Shown: positions 1 to 10,250 of the stretch, in pieces
How the letters are laid out: every line of letters begins with the position of its first letter
Position numbering within the stretch: the stretch's first letter is position 1
Assembly (NCBI GenBank): GCA_036925085.1
Contig: JAUPFP010000003.1
Span: forward strand, 7,439,479-7,503,478
Length of the DNA: 64,000 nt
Direction: 5' to 3'
DNA from: Brachycybe producta
Taxonomy: Eukaryota > Arthropoda > Diplopoda > Playtdesmida > Andrognathidae
Program-made: the position numbers and the translations under genes
Notes under the pieces: model-generated
Told to the model about the DNA's origin: nothing
The model's database searches: none
Seen by the model: the letters and a program-made list of their open reading frames with translations, nothing else

Positions 1-160
1 TCATGTGAGTATCCCACCTTCCTTGGTATCGCTCTTCCATAGCTTTTAAATCATAATGGAACCTTTTGCCTTGCTCATCACTTATATAACCTAGATTTTC
101 AGGAAATGTATCAAGTTGACTGTTGAGAAAATGAACCTTTATTCTCATGTTGCAACCCAT
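1..160 (-). pseudogene. Edge coding remnant, unknown family
   Basis: The minus strand is open for about 53 codons up to the window edge and reads as a plausible protein: a hydrophobic start, then FLNSQLDTFPENLG, SDEQGKRFHYD and MEERYQGRWDTHM. A stop lies two codons upstream of the first Met at 158-160, so this is an exon or a decayed copy. The SDEQG..RFH and ERYQGRW pattern resembles a repetitive, probably transposon-derived protein that I have seen annotated as uncharacterised in arthropod genomes. That link is from memory and unchecked. No function is assigned. The C-terminal part lies outside the window. Confidence 0.45.
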
Positions 161-499
161 GCTTCAACTCAGGGCTTGCAAACTTTACGTGGAGTCCAAG
201 ACTTGTCCTGGTCTCCAAGTCTCACTTGAAAGTAAGCCACCTGCACCTTCTTCACACAATTGCTAAAACTCATCCTTTGACTGGATACAATGAAGCTTCC
301 ACATACATAACAAAATGTATCTGGACTATTCAAACACTTTCTTCTAGCAGCAGCTATTGCCTAAGTTACAATTACAACAGTTGATGAACAAAAACCTGAA
401 AAATAAAACATGCCATAGAACAAAAACGGGACGTGCTATGTAAAAACTGATTTTATTTTTGAAATCAGCACCCCAAAATTACTTAAACACAAGTGTCAG
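161..499. other. No gene seen
   Basis: AT-rich sequence with no supported ORF, RNA gene or repeat boundary. Confidence 0.5.
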
Positions 500-790
500 A
501 TCGTAGTCGGCAGAAAAAAAGTGAAAAATTGTTGGCCAGTGTAATTAATAGCAAACTGAGCTCTTTGAGTCTTTGTTCATGTTTTAAAAAGTGTCCACAC
601 TATGAAATGTTTTGCAACACCGTTTATATGTTTCCCATTTTGATGGAAGTCAAGAAACATGAGTATGAGCTGACACAATTCAGTCCTGAAACATTTCTAC
701 ATTGTTGCGGGTCTGAATTGCAATTGACGTGATTCAGACTAGCAACATTGCATTGAAACAAAGATCCTGGAGTCTACTACTCTTTAATAT
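500..790 (+). repeat. Diverged copy of a foldback-2 arm segment
   Basis: This stretch resembles 24530-24780 in the same orientation and, inverted, 22950-23290. All share a run of ATTGTTGCGGG-type words, the context ACATGAnTnTGAGCT and a block near GTTTCCCAT. It is therefore a diverged fragment of the interspersed repeat that builds the arms of the palindromic element at 22841-24985. The 79-codon ORF here is a by-product of that repeat, not a gene. Confidence 0.6.
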
Positions 791-1493
791 CAATAATCAA
801 TCAATTAATATCATAAAAAAAATAATCTGGGTTCGAAAATGAGCTGCTGATAAACCACCTTACGTGCCCAATATAAAAAATTGTAATACATATAGAAATT
901 GAACTTGCCTTATAGTCACACTTTTTGCATTTCAGCTGACTGACAAGCATTCCTTGGAATGGAAACTTGCATAAATTGCTTGCACTGTGTGACAATCCAC
1001 GGTTGAAACCAAAAAATGCCTTATCATTGACAATATCACCCTATAAAATAAGAAGTGCTCAATTTTAGAATTAATTAGATACTAAAAATCAATTCTTGAT
1101 TGCAAATTGTAGCATTTTAATCCTGGATTGTTACTAATAATTGCCACATGCATTTAAATCATTTCTATTTTGAACCTATTTTATTTTTCTTCCGTTTTTC
1201 ACGTTACAATCATTGCAACATTAAAATTTGAACACACTTAATGCATGTTCACAATTTCTAAGCCATCCACAGTTCCTTCTAAAAATTGAACTCTTGTGGC
1301 AACAGCAGTAATTTCTAATAATTTCCTAATTTGTACATAGTAATAGTCCTCTTCTGCTATTATAAATTGCTAATTGTAATCTGAGTTTTGTCCCTTATGA
1401 CTTTTATGACTAAGTCCTATATAAAAAAAGTAAATAATCTTTAACTTTTGAAAGAAATGTAGAAATAACAGAGCCCAAGCACCCCCTGTTTAT
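791..1493. other. No gene seen
   Basis: AT-rich sequence with short ORFs only. No splice-supported exon, tRNA or repeat boundary was found on either strand. Confidence 0.5.
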
Positions 1494-2214
1494 TGGGATA
1501 ACAACCTGGCTAGGCCATCACAATACCCTGGTAAAACTTCCCCAGTCTTACCCTCTCCTGACTCCCTTGGAGGCCGGGATCGCAGAGTTAGCTTCCCTCT
1601 TGCATGGCGTCCTTGGGTATTGCCGGCCAGTGGAACTCCTCCTCGGCGATGTCGATGGTGATGGTACCATCGAAACAGGACGAGGAACACACGGTAGATC
1701 CTCAGTGAATCCTACCGTGGAACCGATGCGAGATACTTTCAAATACGACGGAAACAGGACGGTGGTAGTGCGGCAAAACCCCTCTCCGGAGCCCCATCCT
1801 CCCCTCGATAACTCCCCAATAAATAAATTATGCAACACAGTGTAGATAGAATATAATATGTTTATTATAACACTTAATATTTAATATACAAGTAACTGCT
1901 GGCTAATCCAGCCAGCAGAGCAACCCAAAACAACAGAGATGAACCAAGTAAATTTATGACGTGGCGGCTATCTTGGCCTCCACCAGGAACATGATGCATG
2001 GTGTTATCACCTTCCAGGGTATCGCTACACTGACCAGTATACAATGGCAGCTGCCATTATATACCCCCCAGGTTGCCCTACCTGGGGGAGGACAGTGACC
2101 CTACCTGGAGTTCATGTCGTCTGCTGGGCTGAATTCTACAGCATCCGACCAGACGACATCAGGATTTAGTCTGCTCCTTCCCATTACAGGAAGGAGCAAA
2201 ACTGGTTCGTCACA
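1494..2214 (-). mobile_element. Solo Gypsy LTR (LTR-B family)
   Basis: On the minus strand this runs from TGTGACGAACCAG at 2214 to a degraded end near 1494, where the family ends in GTTACA. It carries the family marks in order: a GCTCC hairpin, the GTCGTCTG..CAGACGAC arms, the CCCCCAGG..CCTGGGGG arms, a TATATAATGGC TATA region, the CTGCTGGCT/AGCCAGCAG hairpin (1896-1918), an AATAAA signal and a U5 stem. No internal region follows on either side, so it is a solo LTR. I found no clear target duplication; the 3' end has mutated. Confidence 0.85.
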
Positions 2215-2673
2215 ATCCATGTAAATATAATAAAATTTCGTAATATATAATTTATATTAGGAAATTTCTTAAAATCTTGTTTTTAAGTGCTGCTCCCACT
2301 CTCAAATATTGTTCCATTTGATGTAAAAACACACTAATAGATTTGGACTAAATTTGATGTGATTTAGGGGTAGCCCGACAGGTTTAAAGTTTCTTATGAA
2401 CAGGAAGTTTCGTAAAGTTTCTTTAGGGAACATAATTAATTGTATATTACTATATCTACTACATAGTACTGAAAATAAACAGGTAGTCAGGTACATTAAT
2501 AATTTAGTAGAAATAACCTTATTTGGATGGGTTTTCATCAAATTGAAACAAAACATATGGACAACAACAAACAACATACGTATTAATGTATGTAATGTAT
2601 GTACTGTACTGAACTGTTCTGCACCAGCTGTACACATTTTTTGTTCCTTTCTATCTAAAAGCTTGGTTCACTG
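2215..2673. other. No gene seen
   Basis: AT-rich spacer between two solo LTRs. Overlapping ORFs on both strands lack any recognisable domain. Confidence 0.5.
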
Positions 2674-2859
2674 TGTGGCAACCTGGTCTGCTCTATTTTG
2701 AAATTTTTGATAGAGCAGACAAACTCCCTATGATGGTCAGCCTGACAGCTACAGTAGGCTGTTAGGACAGACGCCATTTTGGTGCCAGCAGACCTCTCAC
2801 CATTAAGTTCAATGGGTGACCTCTGTCCCCTCCAGGTGGAGTTGCTTGAAGGTTTCAAT

Positions 2860-3676
2860 CAACGATCTATAAAAAATAGATTGGCAATTTCATAGACATC
2901 AGCACCCCCAAACTGAGGCTACTGCAGCTACGCACCGCCATTACAGTTATAGGCAGAAAGGACAGTGATCAGCAGTCAAATACAATAGGGGTCATACTAA
3001 AACGCAGGACGGGCAGAAAAGGCAGAATTTCGTTATTTCTGGGCAGGTCGCAATATTTTTATGCAGGTGAGGGTAATCGAGGGTAGGTGGAGGTACTACC
3101 TACTAAACTTAACCATTACCTGCCCGAAAAAAAAATGTCCGGAATTTTAAAAAAAATTTGAAATTTTTTGTATAGGGCAGAATGGGCAGAATTTCGTTAT
3201 TTCTGGGCAGGTCGCGACATTTTTGGGCAGGTGAGGGTAATCGAGGGTAGGTGGCGGTACTACCTGCCAACAGTGAAAAAGCGAATGTCTGTAACAGCAA
3301 CAGCTAACTAACAGCTAACCAAATTAATTATTTTCAAAGGCCATTGAATAAATCACGTTTATGTACGTATTTTATTATTCATGTTAAATATGTGTATTTT
3401 GGTATTTAATTGTGTGAAATAAATAATTAAATTTTATTGTATATTTGTATTGTATTGTATATTTGTATAATTTTACGAGTAGGTTACATAAATAATGAAC
3501 AAATACATCAAATGTGCAGTTCCTTTTCTGAAAAAAAAAATAAGAATATATGAGTTTGCTATGAGCAGCCCATAGGCAATTAAGAGCTTTTTGCCTTTTA
3601 CTGTCATGGCCGCTGTAGTGTTCAATTCGCCTCAAAATGGCGACTTAACTGCCAATCTATTCTTTATAGATCGTTA
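2860..3676. mobile_element. hAT-like MITE, 817 bp, 8-bp target duplication
   Basis: The element interrupts the LTR-C copy. It is flanked by GTTTCAAT at 2852-2859 and 3677-3684, an exact 8-bp duplication of LTR sequence. Its ends are inverted repeats: AACGATCTATAAA..TAGATTGGCA on the left and the reverse complement on the right (about 29 bp with two or three differences). An 8-bp duplication points to the hAT group (P-like elements also make 8 bp). There is no transposase ORF, so it is non-autonomous. Confidence 0.8.
3011..3268. repeat. Imperfect internal duplication inside the MITE
   Basis: Positions 3011-3104 and 3175-3268 are about 94-bp copies that share GGCAGAATTTCGTTATTTC, GGGCAGGTCG and GAGGGTAATCGAGGGTAGG. 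They are separated by about 70 bp with A and T runs. Confidence 0.8.
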
Positions 3677-4263
3677 GTTTCAATGGCTTGGTCAACCATT
3701 GAATCTGGGCAGTGTGTTGTGAGCAATGAAGGAGACCAAACCTGCGGATGGAGGTCAGGAGACCAGACCTGCGGATGGAGGTCAGGAGACCTCCATTGTC
3801 CAGCTTTTGTCATCTTTTGTTGCTTTTGGCCATTAGGCAAGTGTTTTGTATTTATGGGGTCTTGGCTGGTAGAAGTTACCAGCCAAGATGTGTAAATAAC
3901 CAACCACTGTGTGAGTACATTAAATACATATTTTATTTATATCTACTTGTGTTTGTGTCTGGTCATTTTGGGGAGTACCGGAAAGAGGGGGGGTGGGATT
4001 TCCGGTTTGGGGAAACTATACCGTCTTTTTACCGACTTATTTTGGCCAGTGCTTGTGTCGGCTCGTGGTAGAACTCCTGTTCTACGTGGCAACCATCATC
4101 ATCATGTCCATCGAGGGAAGCTCGGCGCTGATATCACCCAGGGTGTTAACCGTTGGAGGTGGCTACGGGTGCAGTCCCGTCCTCGTGTCGGAGCTAGAAG
4201 CGGGTAAGTTTTGTCCAAAATTTACCTGGGGTGTTGTGACGGTCCGGTGGTATGTTACAACTG

Positions 4264-4660
4264 CATGGGTTACTCCCAAGTTAATTTGCAACATTATATA
4301 TATATATATATATATATATTAAGCCAGGTCTGTGAGTGTAATCTAACGCTGTACAAACAAGGACAAAAACCTTGAAGTACGTCAGAATTTATATAAATTT
4401 AAATGAATAAATGAACCGCTTTTTTTCTCAAGGTCAACTATATGTTGCACACTATCCATTCAAGAACCCCATGATATTAAATTGAAGGGGAAAAGGTTGG
4501 AAAGTGTAGAAGAGTGAGCGAGAAATGTGGAGGGGGAAAAAGTGGGAGGGGGTGACCGAAATTGAAACGAAAGGAGTAAAAAAGCACACCAGAGAAAATG
4601 AAAAACTCATTTTCTCTTTCAAATATAAAAAGGGGAGGGGATAATAGCAGACCCTTTCCG
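4264..4660. other. Spacer with a (TA)n microsatellite
   Basis: A (TA)12-like tract lies at 4295-4319. The rest is AT-rich sequence with a purine-rich stretch at 4500-4560. No gene is supported. Confidence 0.7.
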
Positions 4661-5872
4661 TCACCAGTCAGGCAGGGCATGCCACTCATAGTCACCAATT
4701 TTGATGAAAATTAAATTGTGTAGGGATTGCAAAATAATTAGATCCTTATTTTTTTATTTTGCCATATGACCATTTTTTGTTGAGAAAAAAATTCCCAAAG
4801 TTTGGGTATTGGACGCAAAAATGCATTTTTCTGTAAAATTTTAAAATTCAATATCTCGTAAACCATAAGACAGATTTGTATGAGATTTTCAGGGTATCAT
4901 CTACATTTTATATATTAACACACGTTGCAAATTTAAAAAATGTGGCTTTTTGATGCCCTGTATAATGGAAAAGAAAAGCGCCATTTTCACATAAAACACA
5001 TCATTGAATTTTGTATTCAAAGACGAATTCAGAAATACCACTGAAGTTAATATGTATTAATAAACACAAAAACCACGCTGAAAACAAATAGCACATTTTA
5101 CCAAAAATCGTCATTTTCATGGGTTATTGACCTTTGAAAAAAAGTGGTTCTGCAACACTTGCAAGTTTGAATTTTTTTGTAAACATGCACCAACTAACAT
5201 ACTAATATTGTCATTTCTCAGAAGTGGTAGTAATTTGTTTGTTAGAATTTTTAATGTTCGATAAGATATTGTAGATCGTAATATATTTATTTTTGAATAC
5301 TAGTTATAATATAAGCAAAGTATAGAAAATATTTTAACAGAAATTGAATGACACTGTTAAATGAGAAAATTAACATTGGAAAAAACATGTTTCAAACTTT
5401 GTAAATTTCAACAAAACCGAGGAAAAACTGAAATACACAGAAAATGGCATTATTCACCCAAGGGAAACTACAGCAATCACAAGGCTGTACAGGTTCATAC
5501 CTTTTAAGTATTTCTAATTGCATGCACATTTGTTGCATGGTGTTTCAGAAGACCTCCTACACCATCACATGGCCCTTTCCATGTCCTGTTATCGAATAAA
5601 GCAATTTTCTGTGTATTTCAGTTTTGCCTAGGTTTTGTTGAAATTTACAAAGTTTGAAACATGTTTTTCCAATATTAATTTTCACATTTAACAGTGTCCT
5701 TCAATTTCTGTTAAAATATTCTCTATATTTTGCTTATATTATAACTAGTATTCAAAAATAAATATATCACGATCTACAATATCTTACCGAACATTAAAAA
5801 TTCTAACAACCAAACAAACAAAATACCACCACTTCTGAGAAATGACTATATTAGTATGTTAGTTGGTGCATG
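4661..5872. mobile_element. Foldback element FB1: left arm, loop and first part of right arm
   Basis: The left arm is 4661-5452, the loop about 5453-5590, and the right arm starts at 5591 with the reverse complement of the left arm (for example AACATGTTTCAAACTTTG at about 5385 against CAAAGTTTGAAACATGTTT at about 5650). The right arm stops at 5872 where Gypsy E1 is inserted and resumes at 18809. The outermost inverted termini are TCACCAGTCAGGCAGGGCAT at 4661 and its complement ending at 19370. No transposase is present and no clear target duplication was found. Without E1 the element would be about 1.8 kb, nearly all of it inverted repeat. Confidence 0.85.
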
Positions 5873-6617
5873 TGTAATGACCCGACTTAGTCGCTACAAT
5901 GACCTACGGCAAATTTCCCTAACTTACCGCCGTTGACCCTCCTTGGGACGGGTCGAAGCGCTGGCCAGCCCTCCTCTTGCACCCGTCCGTGCCACGGGTA
6001 GCGCCGATCGGAGGATCCTCCACGCCGCAAGTCGACGGACGAATGGCCGCCGAACAAGACGAGGAATCCACGGTAAATCCCCGATGGATCTTACCGTGGA
6101 TAAACCGCGCGCGAAGCACCGGCCGACATGCCGGAAAACATGACGGACAGGACGGTGATGGTGAAAACCCACCGGAAACCCCCAGTCTCCTCGCGGTAAC
6201 TTCCCCAGTAATATTAAGAAATAAGACACGGACACCAGTGGTTGAGCGTGAAAATAATAGTAGATTTATTCCACAAGAATAAATGATAAATAAAACACTC
6301 GCTGTTAAAGAGATGGCAATTGATGGTCATTGACCTCTTCAGACAAAGAAAACAAGTGATGAATGGTGGCCATCTTGGCCACCTGCTGAATTGATGAGAG
6401 CACAATTAAACATGCAACAGCATGAAGGGTTCACTTTCCACTGCCCAGATATAATGGCCGCTGCCATATATATCACCCCCAGGCTGCTCCACCTGGGGGA
6501 GGACAGGGACCCTTGCTGGCCATTTTGTCGTCTGCCTGGCAACCAATTTATAAGTGCCTAGCAGACGACATGGGAATTTAGTTCTGCTCCAAAAAGGAGC
6601 AGAACTGGGTCGTCACA
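5873..6617 (-). mobile_element. 3' LTR of E1
   Basis: 745 bp, from TGTGACGACCCAG (at 6617) to the TGTAATGACC complement (at 5873). Compared with the 5' LTR it lacks about 30 bp near 6325 containing the CTCCTGGCT/AGCCAGGAG hairpin, and differs by short indels in GC-repeat tracts. It contains a TATATA box region near 6460-6475, an AATAAA-type signal near 6255-6290 and the U5 stem with CCACGGTAA and TTACCGTGG arms. Confidence 0.95.
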
Positions 6618-6635
6618 ATCCTCTCAACTTCCCTG
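6618..6635 (-). promoter_or_regulatory. Polypurine tract of E1
   Basis: On the sense strand the purine-rich GGGAAGTTGAGAGGAT directly precedes the LTR start TGTGACG. The same tract precedes the 3' LTR of E3 (40482-40497) and, mutated, of E4 (about 52240-52256). This is the expected site for plus-strand priming. Confidence 0.8.
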
Positions 6636-6739
6636 ATCCGCCCCGGGATCAGGTCGGCTGAGCCAGCAAGGATTGCGCCCATGACCCCCACTCAGTTTCA
6701 GACTGATTTCTTCGGTGGTGGATTCATCGGAGCCACCAT

Positions 6740-9598
6740 TCACTCCGACATCCACCGACGTATCCACCACGAACACATCCGGGTGTTTTTCCACCCGAGA
6801 CTGACATCGAAAGCAGTCCCCCTGAGTCTTAACACCTCTTGCTGTCGAAAAGCTTCAACGGCAAGAGTGTCAAGCTGCGGACTCTGACGAAGAGTCCGAC
6901 TTGTCAGAAGGTCTACGAGGGCGGCCGCGGGATCGGACACGCCCACCATACCTTCCAAGTCGCAGCCAAGGAGACGCTGGACGTATGGGGCCGCGAGCTG
7001 GGCTATACGTACGAGCCCAGCTCCTGTCCCCACCACGTCTAGAACAGCAAAGCATCTCCTTACCGGGTTGACGACCAGCAACACCGGATAGTCCGTACTG
7101 CCAAATGCCAGCACATATCGCATGGCAAATGACGGCAACGACGGCGTCCACGGAACTGGGAGTGGCTCCCCCAGACGATAGTATCCGTGGTATTGGTACA
7201 CCTCCATTCCCGGCTGGTCCTGCCACAGACCAAGCCGGTTATTCAGAAAGACCTCTCCTTCTGAATACGGAGGCTCTGCACCAAAGCGTCGACCCTCGCC
7301 CTCGGGCTCGGGAGACTTGGCTCTTTCTTCCAGTCCTAGGGCCGCAAAGACCCCGTCATCGGGACCCGGAGAGAAGGGTGTCCTTCCTACGGAAGGCACG
7401 GAACCATGTTTGGCGGGAACGTCATTTTTCCCCGCCGGGCTGCCCCCACCGCTAGGTAACGGTGAGCTGACCCGGTGGAGAGTTCCCACCGACCGGACTG
7501 ATAAGTTCGGTACCGCCACCACCTTCGGGGAGGATGAAGGTATACCGAGAACAATGTCTCGCATTGACCTATCATCCATCCGTGCCGTCGTACTCTGACG
7601 GGTATGGTGCGGTTGGCTCCCGGCCGACACGGTCGCACCGTGTCGGGACTCCTCCTCCGTCCCGATACTTCCACCACCACCAGTCCCCTGGGACCCACGG
7701 GTGGAAGCTTTCGGACCTCCCTTCTTCTCATGATGGGCCTTCTTGCCCTTCTTTTTCTTTTTCTTCTTTTTCTTCTCATGAGAAGAAGGTTGACCGGGCT
7801 GGGAGCTGGACGCACCGAAGCTCACAGACTTACCGGGCCGGTCAGTCTTAGGAGGGTGGTTAGCCCCCTTCGATTGACCGGACTTACTAGTCGCAGACGT
7901 TCTAGCTGAAGCTGTACTAGTCTTTGAACTAGCTCCCGTAGCCGAACCGACGGTCGAGGATGCTCGTGTCGCCACGAAGCGTCCCTTTCCGTCCCGGGGA
8001 AAATTTCTCTTCTCCGGGGCAAGGGTCGGCTGACCGTTGCCACCAACAGGTTTAACTGCTGCACCCTGGTGAGGTGCCTTAGCAGCTTGTACCGCCCCCC
8101 TTTGGGCGATACGCTGTTGGGCAGCAGCAGTGGTGGCACTCGCAATAGGAGTGGCACCAACTCTGACGGGAGGTTCCCCTGTACTGAGCGGGTTCCTGGC
8201 ATCAGCTTCCCGCAGGGGTGGAAACTGAGAGGCCTGGAGCTCAAACTCTCGTCGGCGTGCAGCCTTCTTGTCCCGAAGGACAAGGGCAGCACATCTGGCC
8301 GCTTGTGCCTGGTGGTACCGCAAGCGGTCCTCCTGGCTCCACTTTCCTTTGGGAAAGCCGGCCGGACCTCCACGAGAGGTCTTAGCCTTCTTTCACACCG
8401 GATTACTGGCCAAAGGTGGGGTGAAGCGGCGGGGACGTTTCTGTCCCTGACCACCACCACCACTGGCGTGAGCGCTCTTCCTCGGAGCGGGAGGAGAAGG
8501 CTGATTGGCCTTCTTTTCCGCTCTTCGGTCCCTCTTGGGAGTTGCAGACTGCCAGCTTGAACAGCCAGCCTCCGCTTCGGTTGGTCCCGAAACCGGAGGC
8601 TGACCAACGGGCCAGGCAGCACCAGCAGCTCCCTCAGGATGAGCTGGCGACCCAGGGAGAAGACCCACCGGCGTAAACTTCGCCAAAGCAGCCTTCGTCC
8701 TCTCCAACTGGGCCTCCCTCTCCGCCAGGGCTTTCATCCTGGCAGTGTACCTAGCAGCTCCGGACTTTTTCTTGGTTTTTGAACCGTCCTTACGGAACTG
8801 CTGGGTAGGGTACTCCCCAACGAAGTAGCGTTTCCCGTCGGACGCCAGGAAACCACCTGATGCCGTCTGGTACTTTGTGGCTTCATCCTGCCTTTCTAGG
8901 CAGATCACTTCCGTCTCCCCAACAGGGTCGACCGGAATTGGACTGCCCTTCCGGGCTGGAGTACCCTCCTGGGATCCGGTCACAGACCGTTTACCCAGGG
9001 AGCCTGATCCCCTCCCTTCAGACTCCGAAGAGTCCTCTGAAGAGAGGATCCGTTGGCCTCGCCACCGCCTGGAGACGGGCACCACATCATCTTCCATGGT
9101 GTCCATCTCCGCCTCCGTGTCAATGACCAGGGTTCCTTCCAAGGAGGCATCCCTGCTTCCCTCAGCCAGGCTAGCCAATTCTAGCCGGCTTTGGTCCGCC
9201 GGAGGATCACACTTCGCCAAGGAGGTAGCCGCCAAACCGGTGGCCACCTCTTCGACGGGCGTGCTGGCCAGCACCGGCTCACCAACCGCCGGGATCTCCA
9301 TGGCTCCGAACCTAATGGTCGCCCTCGGAAAACCCATGGTGGGAGGCGGTGTCAACCGTCCCCAAACAGACCCATAGTATAGAGGGGTCCGAGGGGACGG
9401 CTGGGTCACCACAGCGTCCTCAACCAATAGCAGACCCAAAGGTCCGCCGTCGGCCAAGTCAGCTATGCCCTGACCCAAAGAATCCGGGGAGCAAGCGGCA
9501 TCCGACTCCAACAGCTCTGCATCACCTGGATGCAACGAGCTGAGGGAGGAGGAACCGCTGCCACCCCCGCCAGTTTCGTCCTTCTCCGCCGTGGCTAC
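6740..9598 (-). pseudogene. ORF3 of E1: large novel protein in the env position
   Basis: One reading frame of about 953 codons, broken only by a TGA at 8393-8395 where E3 has GGG. It begins just after a splice-acceptor-like AG at 9599-9600. In E3 the first in-frame Met is ATG; here that codon is CTG. Layout: an acidic, Ser-rich N-terminal third (ILSSEDSSESEG), a Lys/Arg-rich middle (REAQLERTKAALAKF, then a run of ten lysines), low-complexity Ser/Thr/Gly, then a well-behaved C-terminal domain of about 150 residues (YVLAFGSTDYPVLLVVNPVR, YVQRLLGCDLEGMVG, LVDLLTSRTLR, FRQQEV, GWKNTRMCSWW). That domain is also kept in E3 and E4; E1 lacks about ten residues after EGMVG. There is no signal peptide, membrane segment, Cys-His motif or known fold that I recognise. 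Its place after integrase and before the polypurine tract is that of env or accessory genes. Function unknown; nucleic-acid binding through the basic middle is only a guess. Confidence 0.85.
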
Positions 9599-9625
9599 CT
9601 AAATAAGAATTTGATCTATTACGGC
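9599..9625 (-). promoter_or_regulatory. Candidate 3' splice site before ORF3 (E1)
   Basis: On the sense strand ORF3 is preceded by CAAATTCTTATTTAG, then GTAGCCACGGCG. The matching place in E3 (37490-37510) is a long T run ending TTTTTTTTAG, then GTGACCACGGCG. A pyrimidine tract plus AG at the same place in two copies, next to an ORF that lacks an AUG in E1, suggests that ORF3 is made from a spliced mRNA. No donor was identified. Confidence 0.5.
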
Positions 9626-10250
9626 AGAAAACATTTTCCACGGACCAAATCCGCAAAAAAATGTTTTCCGGCCGGGCAGGCACCGCGGTCCACGGCCAAA
9701 GCCATCCCCGACGGTACTTGCACAGTCGGAACCGGCCAAAAACATTTTCGGCCGGTCCAACATCCGTAATTTTACGTTCGGCATCTTGGGCGGTGATTTC
9801 CACGGTACATCACCGCAGGAAATCCCGTTTCCCCCGTGCATATATCGCGTGACCAACGGTAAAAACCGTCCTTCACGGGACTCGCACGGTCGGAATCGGC
9901 CAAACCGTTGTTTGGACCGTCCAAACCTGGTACCGATAATTCAGGCTGCTTGGGGCGTGGTTTACACGGAACACTACCGTGCAAAACCACTTTCCGTCCG
10001 TTAGAACACTGTGGATCACGGTCGAAACCGTTCTCCACGGTGGTCTCATGGACAGAACCGTGCAAAAACACCTTTTCACCGTCCAAACTCCGTAGAACTT
10101 GGTCATCACCAAGTTCCACGGCGTTCGGGCGGCGAAACACCGTGTTATGCACGGCCCCATCAGTGGTAGCATCACCGTCAACATCGTCACGGTGACGCCT
10201 CCACCAAAACCACGTGTTCAAGCGGTCAATGACCGCTTGACACACCCAAA
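9600..10250 (-). repeat. Palindrome-rich spacer between pol and ORF3 (E1)
   Basis: Short GC-rich inverted repeats follow each other, many built from GGCC or ACGG/CCGT words, such as GACCGGCCGAAAA../..TTTTGGCCGGTTC (about 9730-9760) and the 23-nt palindrome with arms TCAAGCGGTCA and TGACCGCTTGA at 10218-10240. E3 has the same order at 36850-37500. It looks like a diverged array of roughly 80-nt units. Possible roles are RNA structure, splicing control or packaging, all unproven. The pol frame happens to stay open through much of it. Confidence 0.65.

Larger units (their letters stand above)
2674..4259 (+). mobile_element. Solo Gypsy LTR (LTR-C family), split by a MITE
   Basis: It starts TGTGGCAACCTGG and ends GTATGTTACA. 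It is flanked by the 4-bp direct repeat ACTG (2670-2673 and 4260-4263), a typical Gypsy target duplication. Without the 825 bp of the inserted MITE and its target duplication it is about 761 bp, close to the 783-bp LTR of E2 at 25530. It has the GTCTGCTC..GAGCAGAC arms, a short GGTCAGGAGACC-type duplication around 3735-3795, and the hairpin CTTGGCTGGTA/TACCAGCCAAG (3861-3871 with 3877-3887). No internal region remains, so recombination between two LTRs is inferred. Confidence 0.88.

Noticed and set aside
3683-4322. Overlapping plus-strand ORFs of 70-109 codons
   Set aside because: They fall inside the LTR-C copy and its hairpins; the tandem words come from a small LTR duplication.
6870-8622. 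Long antisense and alternate-frame ORFs over ORF3 (for example 7822-8622 minus, 8069-8560 plus)
   Set aside because: They are shadows of GC-rich, low-complexity ORF3 in other frames and show no domain.
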